Below are positions 17,752-25,294 of a stretch of DNA of 64,000 nucleotides, piece after piece. A model generated the notes under the pieces. It made no database searches. It saw only the letters and a program-made list of their open reading frames with translations, and was not told the DNA's origin. The first letter of the stretch is position 1, and each line of letters begins with the position of its first letter. The position numbers and the translations under genes were made by a program. Source of the stretch: Abyssibacter sp036156195 (GTDB lineage Bacteria; Pseudomonadota; Gammaproteobacteria; Nevskiales; OUC007); NCBI GenBank assembly GCA_036156195.1, contig JAYZUZ010000007.1:189913-253912 (forward strand), given 5' to 3'.

Positions 17752-19365
17752 TTAAATCGTCCCGTGTTCGCGCGTCGATGCAAACCGGATGTCGGGCCAG
17801 CGCTCTTCCGTGAGCTGCAGATTCACGCGGGAGTTGGCGAGATACACGTGGGCACCCGCATGATCTACAGCGATTCTAGCCTCGTTCTTGTTAAGAAAGT
17901 CTTTCAATTTCGATGGATCGTCGGAACTCACCCACCGAGCGGTCGCCACGGGGGCTTGATCGTACTTGCAGTTGACGCCGTACTCATCTGCCAACCGTTG
18001 ACGCACAACATCAAACTGCAGCACGCCGACCGCACCCAGAATGACGTCGTTGTTGGTCTTGGGCCGGAACACCTGCGTCGCACCCTCCTCGCACAACTGG
18101 TCCAACCCCTTGTTCAACGCCTTGGCCTTGAGCGGGTCGGCCAGAACCACGCGCTGGAAGAGTTCCGGTGCGAAGTTTGGCACGCCGCTGTACACCATGG
18201 CGGTCCCTTCCGAGAAGGAGTCACCAATCGAAATGGTGCCGTGATTGTGCAAACCGATGATATCCCCGGGCCACGCTTCGCTGGCAGCACCTCGATCCGA
18301 CGCCATAAAGGTGACCGCATCGGAGATACGCACGGCTTTGCCCTGGCGCACGCTATGCAGCTGCATGCCTGGCCGGTACTGGCCTGAGCAAACGCGCATG
18401 AATGCAATGCGGTCCCGGTGGCGCGGGTCCATATTTGCCTGAATCTTGAAGACAAACCCGGTGAGCTCACCATGTGTCGGCTCGACAGACGCTGGCGCAG
18501 CGCCCGTGACGGTTGCCTCACGCGGCAGTGGCGGGGGCGCCCAGTCTGCAAAGCCATTGAGCAGTTCGCGGACGCCGAAGTTGGAAATGGCTGCACCGAA
18601 GAACACCGGCGTCAACTCACCGGCCCGGTACAAGTCGAGATCAAATCCATGCCCGGCTTCCTTGACCAACTCGATCTCGTCAACAAGTGTCTGGTAGATG
18701 GTCCCGAAGCGCTCGGCCATGCCATCTGCATGCAGCCCGTCCACTGTCTCGATATCGCTGATGCGCTCCTTGGGCCCGTCATAGAGATAAAAGCGATCCT
18801 CCAGCAGGTGGTACACACCCGCGAAGTCGCGCCCCATCCCCAGGGGCCAGGTCACCGGGGCACAGGCGATCTTGAGGACATCCTCGACTTCGTCGAGCAA
18901 CTCCATGGGTTCACGACCGTCGCGGTCCAGCTTATTGATGAAGGTGATGATCGGCGTGGTCCGCATCCGGCAGACCTCCATCAGCTTGATGGTTCGATCC
19001 TCCACGCCCTTGGCCGAGTCGATCACCATCAGCGCCGAGTCCACTGCGGTCAGCGTGCGGTAGGTGTCCTCGGAGAAGTCTTCATGCCCCGGCGTGTCGA
19101 GCAGATTCATCACGCAGTCGCGATACGGAAACTGCATGACCGAGGTGGTGATGGAGATACCACGCTCCTGCTCCATCTTCATCCAGTCTGAAGTGGCATG
19201 GCGGGCTGCCTTGCGCCCCTTGACCGTCCCAGCCAGCTGGATGGCGCCGCCAAAGAGCAAGAGCTTTTCAGTGACGGTGGTCTTGCCCGCGTCGGGGTGG
19301 GAAATAATCGCGAAGGTTCGGCGCTTCTGCGCCTCTGCACTGATCTGGGCTGGCGTGCCGGACAT
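17752..19365 (-). CDS. prfC: peptide chain release factor 3
   Basis: 537 residues, close to the usual ~527. GTPase motifs are G1 HPDAGKTT (23-30), G3 DTPGHEDF and G4 NKLD, with the RF3 N-terminal hallmark LLLFGGAIQLAGTVKGRK and ATSDWMKMEQERGISI. RF3 recycles RF1/RF2 from ribosomes after peptide release. Located on its own between two desaturase genes; start ATG at 19365. Confidence 0.97.
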   Translation of the reverse strand: MSGTPAQISAEAQKRRTFAIISHPDAGKTTVTEKLLLFGGAIQLAGTVKGRKAARHATSDWMKMEQERGISITTSVMQFPYRDCVMNLLDTPGHEDFSEDTYRTLTAVDSALMVIDSAKGVEDRTIKLMEVCRMRTTPIITFINKLDRDGREPMELLDEVEDVLKIACAPVTWPLGMGRDFAGVYHLLEDRFYLYDGPKERISDIETVDGLHADGMAERFGTIYQTLVDEIELVKEAGHGFDLDLYRAGELTPVFFGAAISNFGVRELLNGFADWAPPPLPREATVTGAAPASVEPTHGELTGFVFKIQANMDPRHRDRIAFMRVCSGQYRPGMQLHSVRQGKAVRISDAVTFMASDRGAASEAWPGDIIGLHNHGTISIGDSFSEGTAMVYSGVPNFAPELFQRVVLADPLKAKALNKGLDQLCEEGATQVFRPKTNNDVILGAVGVLQFDVVRQRLADEYGVNCKYDQAPVATARWVSSDDPSKLKDFLNKNEARIAVDHAGAHVYLANSRVNLQLTEERWPDIRFASTREHGTI

Positions 19366-19446
19366 GATGGCAATGACAACAAAAAGGTCAGCGATTGTAG
19401 CGGCTGGGCGGGACCGGGGTCGAAACGACCGCGCCCGATCGTGCTG

Positions 19447-20571
19447 TTATCCGGCGGCTGCGGCGCGTCGACTGGGTCGTTTACCGCCCGGAAAGGTCAG
19501 CCGCAGCAGTTTCCACAAGACACTGCCCAGTTGACGTCCGAAGCCGTGGCTGTTGTAGGCCAACCCGTATTCTCTGCACAAGGCTTCGACCTCAGGCGCG
19601 ACCCGCGCGTAGCGGTTGCTGGGCAGATCAGGGAACAGGTGATGTTCGATCTGATGGGACAGATTGCCGGTCAGAATGTGCAGCAGCCGGCCGCCCCGGA
19701 TGTTGCAGGAACCGAGCATCTGCCGGACATACCAACCACCGCGCGTCTCGGTGGCAACCACCGACTTGCCGAAGTGCGACACGCCTTCCGGAAAGTGCCC
19801 GCAGAAAATCACGGCCCAGGTCCAGATGTTGCGCAGAACGTTGGCGACAAAATTGGCACCCAGCACCACGAAAAAATACGGCCCGGCCAACAGTGGCCAC
19901 AGGACGTAATCCTTGAGCGCCTGGCGTCCGACCTTGGCTCCGGATTCCCGCAGAATGGCCTTCGCCTCCGCCTTGTCACGCTTGCCCTTGAGCACACGCG
20001 GAATCTCCAGATCATGCAGAGCGATGAACCACTCGAAGTACATCGCCATCACCACGATCCACAGCGGCTGCAGCAGATAAAACGGATGCCAGCGCTGATG
20101 CTCCGTCACGCGCATCATCCCGTAGCCGATATCGCGGTCCATCCCCAGCACGTTCGTCCAAGTGTGGTGCACCACGTTATGCGTGTGTTTCCACTGGCGC
20201 GCAGGACAGCCGTGATCCCACTCCCAGCTCGATGAGTGGATATCGGGGTCGTTCATCCAGTCCCACTGACCGTGGATGACGTTGTGCCCGATCTCCATGT
20301 TTTCCAGGATCTTGGACAAGGCCAGCGTCAACGTGCCGAGGCTTAGCAGTGTCCAGAACAAAGGCCAGCTCGCCAAGGCAAATGGCAAACCCAGTAGCGC
20401 TGCAAAAATCACCAGGCGCCCGCCAATGGCCATCCATCGCTGGACCCGAATCAACCGGAGAATGTAGGCACGGTCGGCCGCCCCCAGGGAAGCCCGTTCC
20501 CGAGCCTGAATGGCGTCCAGACGGGCGCCGATGTCACGCAGGTCCGCTTCGGTGAGATGACTTGGAGTCAT
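19447..20571 (-). CDS. membrane fatty acid desaturase (acyl-lipid/DesB-like)
   Basis: 374 residues. Histidine boxes: GHNVIHG (His96/100), HTHNVVHH (129-136) and HQIEHH (306-311), the latter typical of front-end or acyl-lipid desaturases. Membrane segments lie around 50-87, 163-185 and 225-260. It starts 3 bp after the stop of a ferredoxin reductase gene, so the two are co-transcribed; the pair resembles the Pseudomonas DesB desaturase and its NAD(P)H oxidoreductase, a system for making unsaturated acyl chains from exogenous saturated fatty acids. No TetR-type DesT gene is adjacent. Confidence 0.9.
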   Translation of the reverse strand: MTPSHLTEADLRDIGARLDAIQARERASLGAADRAYILRLIRVQRWMAIGGRLVIFAALLGLPFALASWPLFWTLLSLGTLTLALSKILENMEIGHNVIHGQWDWMNDPDIHSSSWEWDHGCPARQWKHTHNVVHHTWTNVLGMDRDIGYGMMRVTEHQRWHPFYLLQPLWIVVMAMYFEWFIALHDLEIPRVLKGKRDKAEAKAILRESGAKVGRQALKDYVLWPLLAGPYFFVVLGANFVANVLRNIWTWAVIFCGHFPEGVSHFGKSVVATETRGGWYVRQMLGSCNIRGGRLLHILTGNLSHQIEHHLFPDLPSNRYARVAPEVEALCREYGLAYNSHGFGRQLGSVLWKLLRLTFPGGKRPSRRAAAAG

Positions 20572-20574
20572 GGT

Positions 20575-21663
20575 TTAAAGGTCCAAAGTGACGGGGCCGA
20601 CCGCTGCACTCACGCAGGGTTGGATGCGCACACCCGGTGTAACAGTGAGCTTGCCGGTGCGCAGATCACGTACGGCTCCGGATGCCAGCACGCAGTCACA
20701 ACTGTGACAAATGCCCATGCGACAGCCGTGGCGCGGGCTCAACCCGGCGGCTTCGGCCACCGCAAGCAATGAACGACCGCCCTCGGCGCGCGCGTCGCGC
20801 CCGCTGGCGGCAAAGTGCACCTGGCCGCCGTCATCCGGATCCACGTCCTGCATGGTCGGCAATCCAAAACGCTCCACATGCAGGCGATCGGACAACCCGG
20901 CCTGCTGCCACAGCTGCTCGGCGGTGTTTAGCAGCCGCTCCGGTCCGCAGACCCAGACCTCACGCTCACGCCAATCCGGGCAGGTCTCGTCCAGAATCTC
21001 CTGATCCAGATGCCCTGCGCCCTCTGCAGTCAGGCGCAGATGCAGCCGATACCGCTGCGAGCGGGCACCCATGGAACCCAGGCGGTCACCAAAAATCAGA
21101 TCATCACGCCGGCGGGCGTAGTGCAGGTGTTGCACATCCTCGCCGGCCGCCCCTGACTCCAGCATGCCCATGATGGGAGTGATGCCGCTGCCCGCGGAAA
21201 TAAACAGGCGACCCCGGTCGGCTGACCCCGCAGCCAGCGTGAAGTCACCCGCCGCCTGGCTGATCTGCACACGGGCGCCCACTGCCAGTTGATGCACCAG
21301 GTAATGCGAAACACCTTCCGGTGACTGCGCGCGGATTGTGAGTCGAATCCGGCGCCGGTCGGTCTCCGCAGAACTGATCGAGTAGCAGCGCGGCTGCCAC
21401 ACCCCGTCGCGATTCACATAAAGCGTGACGAACTGGCCGGCATGATGCCCCCGCCAACCACGGCCGGGCCGCAACACGATCGAGCGCGTGTGGGCGGTTT
21501 CCCGCGTGGTGGAGACCACACGGGCGTGAATGCGCTGCCCGGCCTCAGCGGCGGGCGCCAGGGCGGGTAGCAGCAAGGCGCCATAGCGGCTGGTGGTCTG
21601 CGGATAAGCGAAGGCGCGGGCCAGACGGCGAGCCCAGAACCCGTGGGAGGCAACTGCGTTCAT
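20575..21663 (-). CDS. ferredoxin reductase with C-terminal 2Fe-2S domain, desaturase partner
   Basis: 362 residues. An FAD-binding domain (RCYSISSAE at 92-100), an NAD(P) domain (GSGITPIMGML at 158-168; VWVCGPE at 236-242) and a C-terminal plant-type 2Fe-2S domain with Cys314, 319, 322 and 350 (C-x4-C-x2-C-x27-C). It should pass electrons from NAD(P)H to the di-iron desaturase encoded 3 bp downstream. The ATG at 21663 lacks a Shine-Dalgarno: the promoter and a palindrome abut the codon, suggesting a leaderless mRNA (see regulatory entries). A start further in is the alternative. Confidence 0.9.
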   Translation of the reverse strand: MNAVASHGFWARRLARAFAYPQTTSRYGALLLPALAPAAEAGQRIHARVVSTTRETAHTRSIVLRPGRGWRGHHAGQFVTLYVNRDGVWQPRCYSISSAETDRRRIRLTIRAQSPEGVSHYLVHQLAVGARVQISQAAGDFTLAAGSADRGRLFISAGSGITPIMGMLESGAAGEDVQHLHYARRRDDLIFGDRLGSMGARSQRYRLHLRLTAEGAGHLDQEILDETCPDWREREVWVCGPERLLNTAEQLWQQAGLSDRLHVERFGLPTMQDVDPDDGGQVHFAASGRDARAEGGRSLLAVAEAAGLSPRHGCRMGICHSCDCVLASGAVRDLRTGKLTVTPGVRIQPCVSAAVGPVTLDL

Positions 21664-21667
21664 GCGA

Positions 21668-21691
21668 GTGAATATACAGTTGTATATACAC
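21668..21691. promoter_or_regulatory. 24-bp imperfect palindromic operator
   Basis: Arms 21668-21678 and 21681-21691 match at 10 of 11 positions around a GT centre; the core TATACA-GT-TGTATA is perfect. It overlaps the -10 element and spacer of the reductase promoter, ending 5 bp from the ATG. Size and position fit a TetR-like repressor site, as used by DesT-type lipid regulators, but the regulator is not in this window. Confidence 0.7.
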
Positions 21692-21698
21692 TTGTCAA
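21671..21698 (-). promoter_or_regulatory. sigma-70 promoter of reductase-desaturase operon
   Basis: On the minus strand TTGACA (21693-21698) is followed after 16 bp by TATATT (21671-21676). The predicted transcript start falls at about 21664-21663, that is on the ATG of the reductase gene, so the message would have essentially no 5' leader. Confidence 0.7.
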
Positions 21699-21724
21699 TT
21701 TTCCGCGCCAGGCGGCTGGTCGCT

Positions 21725-22615
21725 CTACGCGGATGCCCCGAGCTGCTCGGTCAAATAAGCCAGCAAGGCCCGGACCTTGGTCGCCAGCTGTCGCCGGGAG
21801 GGATAAACGGCGTAGACCCCCAGCACGGGGAGTTGGTAAGCCGGCAGCAGCTCCACGAGCGCCCCAGCCTGTAACGCCTGATCCACCAGAAAATCCGGTT
21901 GCAACACGATGCCGCCGCCGGCGACTGCCGCGGCCACGCAGGTTTCTCCATTGTTGCTCTGCATCTGCGGTTGGACGCGGACGCGCTGCGGACCGGCATC
22001 GGACTCAAACACCCAGTCGTCACCGCCTGCCCAGTAGCTGTAGCCAATAACGCGGTGCTCGACCAGGTCACGCGGATGCTCGGGTTGTCCGTGCACGGCG
22101 AGATAGCTTGGCGCCGCACACAAACGAATGCCCGTGGTGGCCAGACGACGGGCGATCAGGCTGGACTGCTCGAGTCGACCGATGCGAATCGCCACATCGA
22201 CACCGTCTTCAATCAAATCCACGGCACGGTCGGACAGCGTGACCTCCAGGCGCAGCGCCGGATGCTGCGCCAGAAATGGCGCCCACAGGTCGGCCAGATG
22301 CCGAATGCCGTACGAAACCGGCGCATTGACCCGCAGCACACCCCGCGCAGCCTGGGCACCGGCCGTCAACGCCTCTTCGGCTGTCTCGAGGGCGTCGAGC
22401 AGTTCCCGGCAATGGCTGAGGTAGTAGCGCCCCTCTTCAGTCAGCGACAGGCGTCGCGTTGTTCGTTGCAGTAGACGCACCCCGAGATGCGCCTCCAGCT
22501 CCGTCACATGCCGCGAGGTCGAGGCCTTGGACTGGCCCAGGCGGTCTGCGGCCGCAACAAAACTGCCGGCGTCTACGACGGCAACAAAGGTTTGCATGGC
22601 GAGGAATCGATCCAT
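21725..22615 (-). CDS. LysR-family regulator of the DoxX/hydroquinone-reductase genes
   Basis: 296 residues from the ATG at 22615 (MDRFLAMQTFVAVVDAGSF), which matches the usual LysR start better than the longer frame to 22648. An N-terminal winged helix (AAADRLGQSKASTSRHVTELEAHLG) is followed by a substrate-binding fold. Divergent from the doxX-yqjG pair with inverted repeats in the 121-bp gap. In E. coli a LysR protein (YhaJ) controls the similar yqjF-yqjG pair, so an aromatic or quinone cue is plausible. Confidence 0.9.
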   Translation of the reverse strand: MDRFLAMQTFVAVVDAGSFVAAADRLGQSKASTSRHVTELEAHLGVRLLQRTTRRLSLTEEGRYYLSHCRELLDALETAEEALTAGAQAARGVLRVNAPVSYGIRHLADLWAPFLAQHPALRLEVTLSDRAVDLIEDGVDVAIRIGRLEQSSLIARRLATTGIRLCAAPSYLAVHGQPEHPRDLVEHRVIGYSYWAGGDDWVFESDAGPQRVRVQPQMQSNNGETCVAAAVAGGGIVLQPDFLVDQALQAGALVELLPAYQLPVLGVYAVYPSRRQLATKVRALLAYLTEQLGASA

Positions 22616-22625
22616 TGTTCCGAAT

Positions 22626-22666
22626 AATAGAACAGTATTTCTATTCAACGGTTATTTATCGAATAG
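22626..22666. promoter_or_regulatory. candidate LysR operator region (two inverted repeats)
   Basis: AATAGAA (22626-22632) pairs with TTCTATT (22639-22645) over a 6-nt spacer, and CTATTC (22641-22646) pairs with GAATAG (22661-22666) over 14 nt. The AT-rich block sits 11 bp before the LysR ATG in the divergent intergenic region, the usual place for autoregulatory LysR sites. Confidence 0.45.
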
Positions 22667-22736
22667 GGCCGCCCCAATAAGCTGATTCGCACTCGATGCC
22701 ATGCATCGATCCCAACAACTTCTGAGGAATGATCAA

Positions 22737-23183
22737 ATGACCAAGACATGGATTCATCGCGCGCTGGCCTCGTCGGCCGGCTGGCAGACACTGGCACTGC
22801 GGCTACCGCTGGGCGTGATTTTCATCGCCCATGGCGGGCAGAAGCTGTTTGGCTGGTTTGGCGGCTATGGCCTGGAAGGAACCGGCCAATGGATGGCTTC
22901 AATCGGGCTGACACCGGGTGTGATCATGGCACTGCTGGCGGGCAGTGCAGAATTTTTCGGCGGCCTGGCCCTCATCCTGGGCGTGGTCTTGCGCCCCGCC
23001 GCCGCTGTGCTTGCGGTGACCATGCTGGTCGCCATCATCACCGTGCATCTGGAGAACGGCCTGTTCATGGCGAACAACGGATACGAGTTTGGCTTGGCTC
23101 TGCTGGCCGGCACGGTCGCGCTCGTGATCTCGGGAGCCGGCCGGGCATCCGTGGATCTCTGGCTAGCGTCTCGCGTCGCCTAG
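22737..23183 (+). CDS. DoxX-family membrane protein
   Basis: 148 residues with four membrane spans; the N-terminal RLPLGVIFIAHGGQKLFGWFGG and the central AEFFGGLALILGVVLRPAA are DoxX hallmarks. The ATG at 22737 follows GAGGA at good spacing. It precedes a glutathionyl-hydroquinone reductase gene by 27 bp, as yqjF precedes yqjG in E. coli, and is divergent from a LysR gene. The biochemical role of DoxX proteins is unsettled; quinone or thiol redox handling is suggested by context. Confidence 0.9.
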   Translation: MTKTWIHRALASSAGWQTLALRLPLGVIFIAHGGQKLFGWFGGYGLEGTGQWMASIGLTPGVIMALLAGSAEFFGGLALILGVVLRPAAAVLAVTMLVAIITVHLENGLFMANNGYEFGLALLAGTVALVISGAGRASVDLWLASRVA

Positions 23184-23210
23184 GCGGCCGCTGCTCAGAG
23201 GAGTCACAAC

Positions 23211-24176
23211 ATGCTCGTGAACGGACGTTGGACAGACGACTGGCAACCGGTGCAGCAGGCCGATGCCCAGGGCCGCTTCATCCGCCAGACCTCGGGCTTC
23301 CGGTCGCGGATCGGTGGTGACAACGGCCGGGATTTCCCGACCGTTGCGGGCCGGTATCGGCTGTACGCGGCGTATATCTGCCCCTGGGCCAGCCGGGTGC
23401 TCATCGCCCGGCGGCTCAAGCGACTGGAATCGGTGATCGACGTGGTGATGGTCGACCCGCGGCTAAGCCCCCAGGGCTGGGCCTTGACCGGCGCCTTCGG
23501 CACCGATCTGGACCCCAGTCTGCAGGCTCAGTACCTACATAGCTTGTACAGCCACGCAGACCCCGAGTACACGGGACGAGCCACCGTCCCGGTCCTGTGG
23601 GACACGTCCGCTGAGACCATCGTCAACAACGAATCCGCAGACCTGTTGCGCATTCTGGACGAGGACTTTGACGCGTTGACGCCGGGCACCCCGCGACTCC
23701 ACCCCCCTCACCTGGCAGCCACCATGACGGAGACCGAGCAATGGCTTTATCGGGACTTCAACAACGGCGTGTACCAGGCGGGCTTTGCCAGTACACAGCA
23801 GGCCTACGAGGAAGCGGTTGAACGGGTGTTCTCTGCACTGGATCGGCTGGAGCAGAGGCTGTCTCGCCATGACTGGCTGGTGGGCAGCCAGCTCACCGGG
23901 ACGGACATCCGGGCCTTCGTCACGCTGGTGCGCTTTGAACTGGCCTACCGCGATCTGTTCCGCTGCAACCTGCGACCCTTGTCCGACTACCCGGGCCTGT
24001 ACCGGTATGTGGACCGCCTGCTGTCCATACCGGCCTTCGCTGCCAGCGTCCGGCCGGATCAGATCAAGGCCGGCTACTACTCCATCAAGCGCCTCAACCC
24101 CACCGGCATTGTGCCGATGGGCCCACAGCTCACCAGCACGGCCCTAGGCGGACTCGACCGGCCTGTCCAGGCTTGA
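23211..24176 (+). CDS. yqjG: glutathionyl-hydroquinone reductase
   Basis: 321 residues. A GST-fold protein with the Xi-class catalytic motif YICPWASR (Cys57) and the glutathione-binding VPVLWD...IVNNESADLLR. The C-terminal helical domain has DIRAFVTLVRFELAYRDLFRCN, typical of this family. These enzymes reduce glutathionyl-hydroquinones, releasing GSH and hydroquinone. Start ATG at 23211 after GAGGAG. Second gene of the DoxX operon. Confidence 0.92.
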   Translation: MLVNGRWTDDWQPVQQADAQGRFIRQTSGFRSRIGGDNGRDFPTVAGRYRLYAAYICPWASRVLIARRLKRLESVIDVVMVDPRLSPQGWALTGAFGTDLDPSLQAQYLHSLYSHADPEYTGRATVPVLWDTSAETIVNNESADLLRILDEDFDALTPGTPRLHPPHLAATMTETEQWLYRDFNNGVYQAGFASTQQAYEEAVERVFSALDRLEQRLSRHDWLVGSQLTGTDIRAFVTLVRFELAYRDLFRCNLRPLSDYPGLYRYVDRLLSIPAFAASVRPDQIKAGYYSIKRLNPTGIVPMGPQLTSTALGGLDRPVQA

Positions 24177-24239
24177 TGCCGCCGGCCATCGCCAGGAAAT
24201 CACCGTTCCATCCGCGCCACTCAGCGGCTGCCTGAACAC

Positions 24240-24270
24240 CGGCTCCATCTGGATCGAGCAGATGGAGCCG
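24240..24270. terminator. 12-bp perfect hairpin between convergent genes
   Basis: Arms 24240-24251 and 24259-24270 (CGGCTCCATCTG and its complement) with a 7-nt loop, between stops at 24176 and 24278. No U-tract. Confidence 0.55.
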
Positions 24271-24277
24271 CGTGCCC

Positions 24278-24835
24278 TTAGGTGATGACGGCCACTCCGA
24301 ACAAGTGGGCGTGGGCATGCATCAGCCCCATGTAGGCGATCAGACCAATGACGACAGTTAGAACGTCCAGCAACGGATGAACCGGCGCCCGCTGCGGGGC
24401 TGCGCCTCGCCGCTTGGCCGAAATCACATCCACAACCGCATAGGCGAGAAAGGCGCCGAACAGCAGCATGGACGCCAGATCACCGTTGGCGATCAAATGA
24501 ACCAATGCCCACAGTTTGATCGCCACCAGCATGGGGTGTTTGACCACACGTCGCAGGTTGTTCGGCACATAGGCCGCCACCAGCAGGATCAGCGCCACAG
24601 GCATAAGAGCCAAGGGGATGTGGCGCGTCCAATACGGAGGAGCCCACACTTCGAGATAGGGTGCCTGCGCCTTGCCCCAGACAACGAGCACCAGCCCCAC
24701 CGCCGCCACCATGGAAAACAACCCCTTGTATCCCCACGCGCCCAAGACGCCCTGCAGCCGGCCTCGCAGGTCTGGCCGCGTGGGGATGAGATGGACACCC
24801 AGAAAGACGACGAGACCCGCAATCAGTGCAATCAT
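24278..24835 (-). CDS. NnrU-family membrane protein
   Basis: 185 residues, about five to six membrane spans. The N-terminus MIALIAGLVVFLGVHLIPT and the motif RRVVKHPMLVAIKLWALVHLIANGD are characteristic of NnrU, first linked with nitrite/nitric oxide metabolism and also similar to isoprenylcysteine-methyltransferase-like membrane proteins. The ATG at 24835 follows GGGAG. No denitrification genes are nearby, so the physiological role here is open. Confidence 0.88.
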   Translation of the reverse strand: MIALIAGLVVFLGVHLIPTRPDLRGRLQGVLGAWGYKGLFSMVAAVGLVLVVWGKAQAPYLEVWAPPYWTRHIPLALMPVALILLVAAYVPNNLRRVVKHPMLVAIKLWALVHLIANGDLASMLLFGAFLAYAVVDVISAKRRGAAPQRAPVHPLLDVLTVVIGLIAYMGLMHAHAHLFGVAVIT

Positions 24836-24874
24836 GCCTGCTCCCCTTGTACAGCCCCACGATGGAGCCCTTCC

Positions 24875-25294
24875 GTGACAGACGCGCCAGACTACTCGCT
24901 CGAGGCATTGCAGAAAACGTCGATCGGCACGATTAATGAAGTCCTCGGTGTCCAGGTCACCGAGGCCGAGCGCGGCCGGATCGTCGGCCGGATGCCGGTC
25001 ACCGAACGCAATGTCCAGCCCTATGGAATTCTGCATGGCGGTGCCAGCGTCGTACTCGCCGAGACCCTCGGATCAATCGGATCGGCATTGATCGCGCAGG
25101 AATCCGGCCGCCGTGCGGTGGGGCTGGAAGTCAACGCCAACCACGTACGTCCGGCGCCCAAGGGCAGCACGGTAACTGCCGAGGCCGTCATCGCCCATGA
25201 GGGGCGCAACATTCACGTCTGGCAGATCACCCTGCGAAACGAGGCCGGCAAGCCGACCTGCATCTGCCGGCTTACGGTTTCGTTGATCGACTAG
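24875..25294 (+). CDS. hotdog-fold thioesterase (YdiI/MenI-like)
   Basis: 139 residues from a GTG at 24875, 7 bp after GGAG. The hotdog core NVQPYGILHGGASVVLAETLGSIGSAL contains the catalytic Glu in the motif HGGASVVLAE, as in YdiI/EntH thioesterases, followed by GLEVNANHVRPAPKG. These hydrolyse acyl-CoA or DHNA-CoA thioesters; a menaquinone or general scavenging role cannot be told apart here. The 3' end overlaps the convergent large gene by 23 bp. Only 39 bp separate it from the divergent nnrU-like gene. Confidence 0.88.
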   Translation: MTDAPDYSLEALQKTSIGTINEVLGVQVTEAERGRIVGRMPVTERNVQPYGILHGGASVVLAETLGSIGSALIAQESGRRAVGLEVNANHVRPAPKGSTVTAEAVIAHEGRNIHVWQITLRNEAGKPTCICRLTVSLID

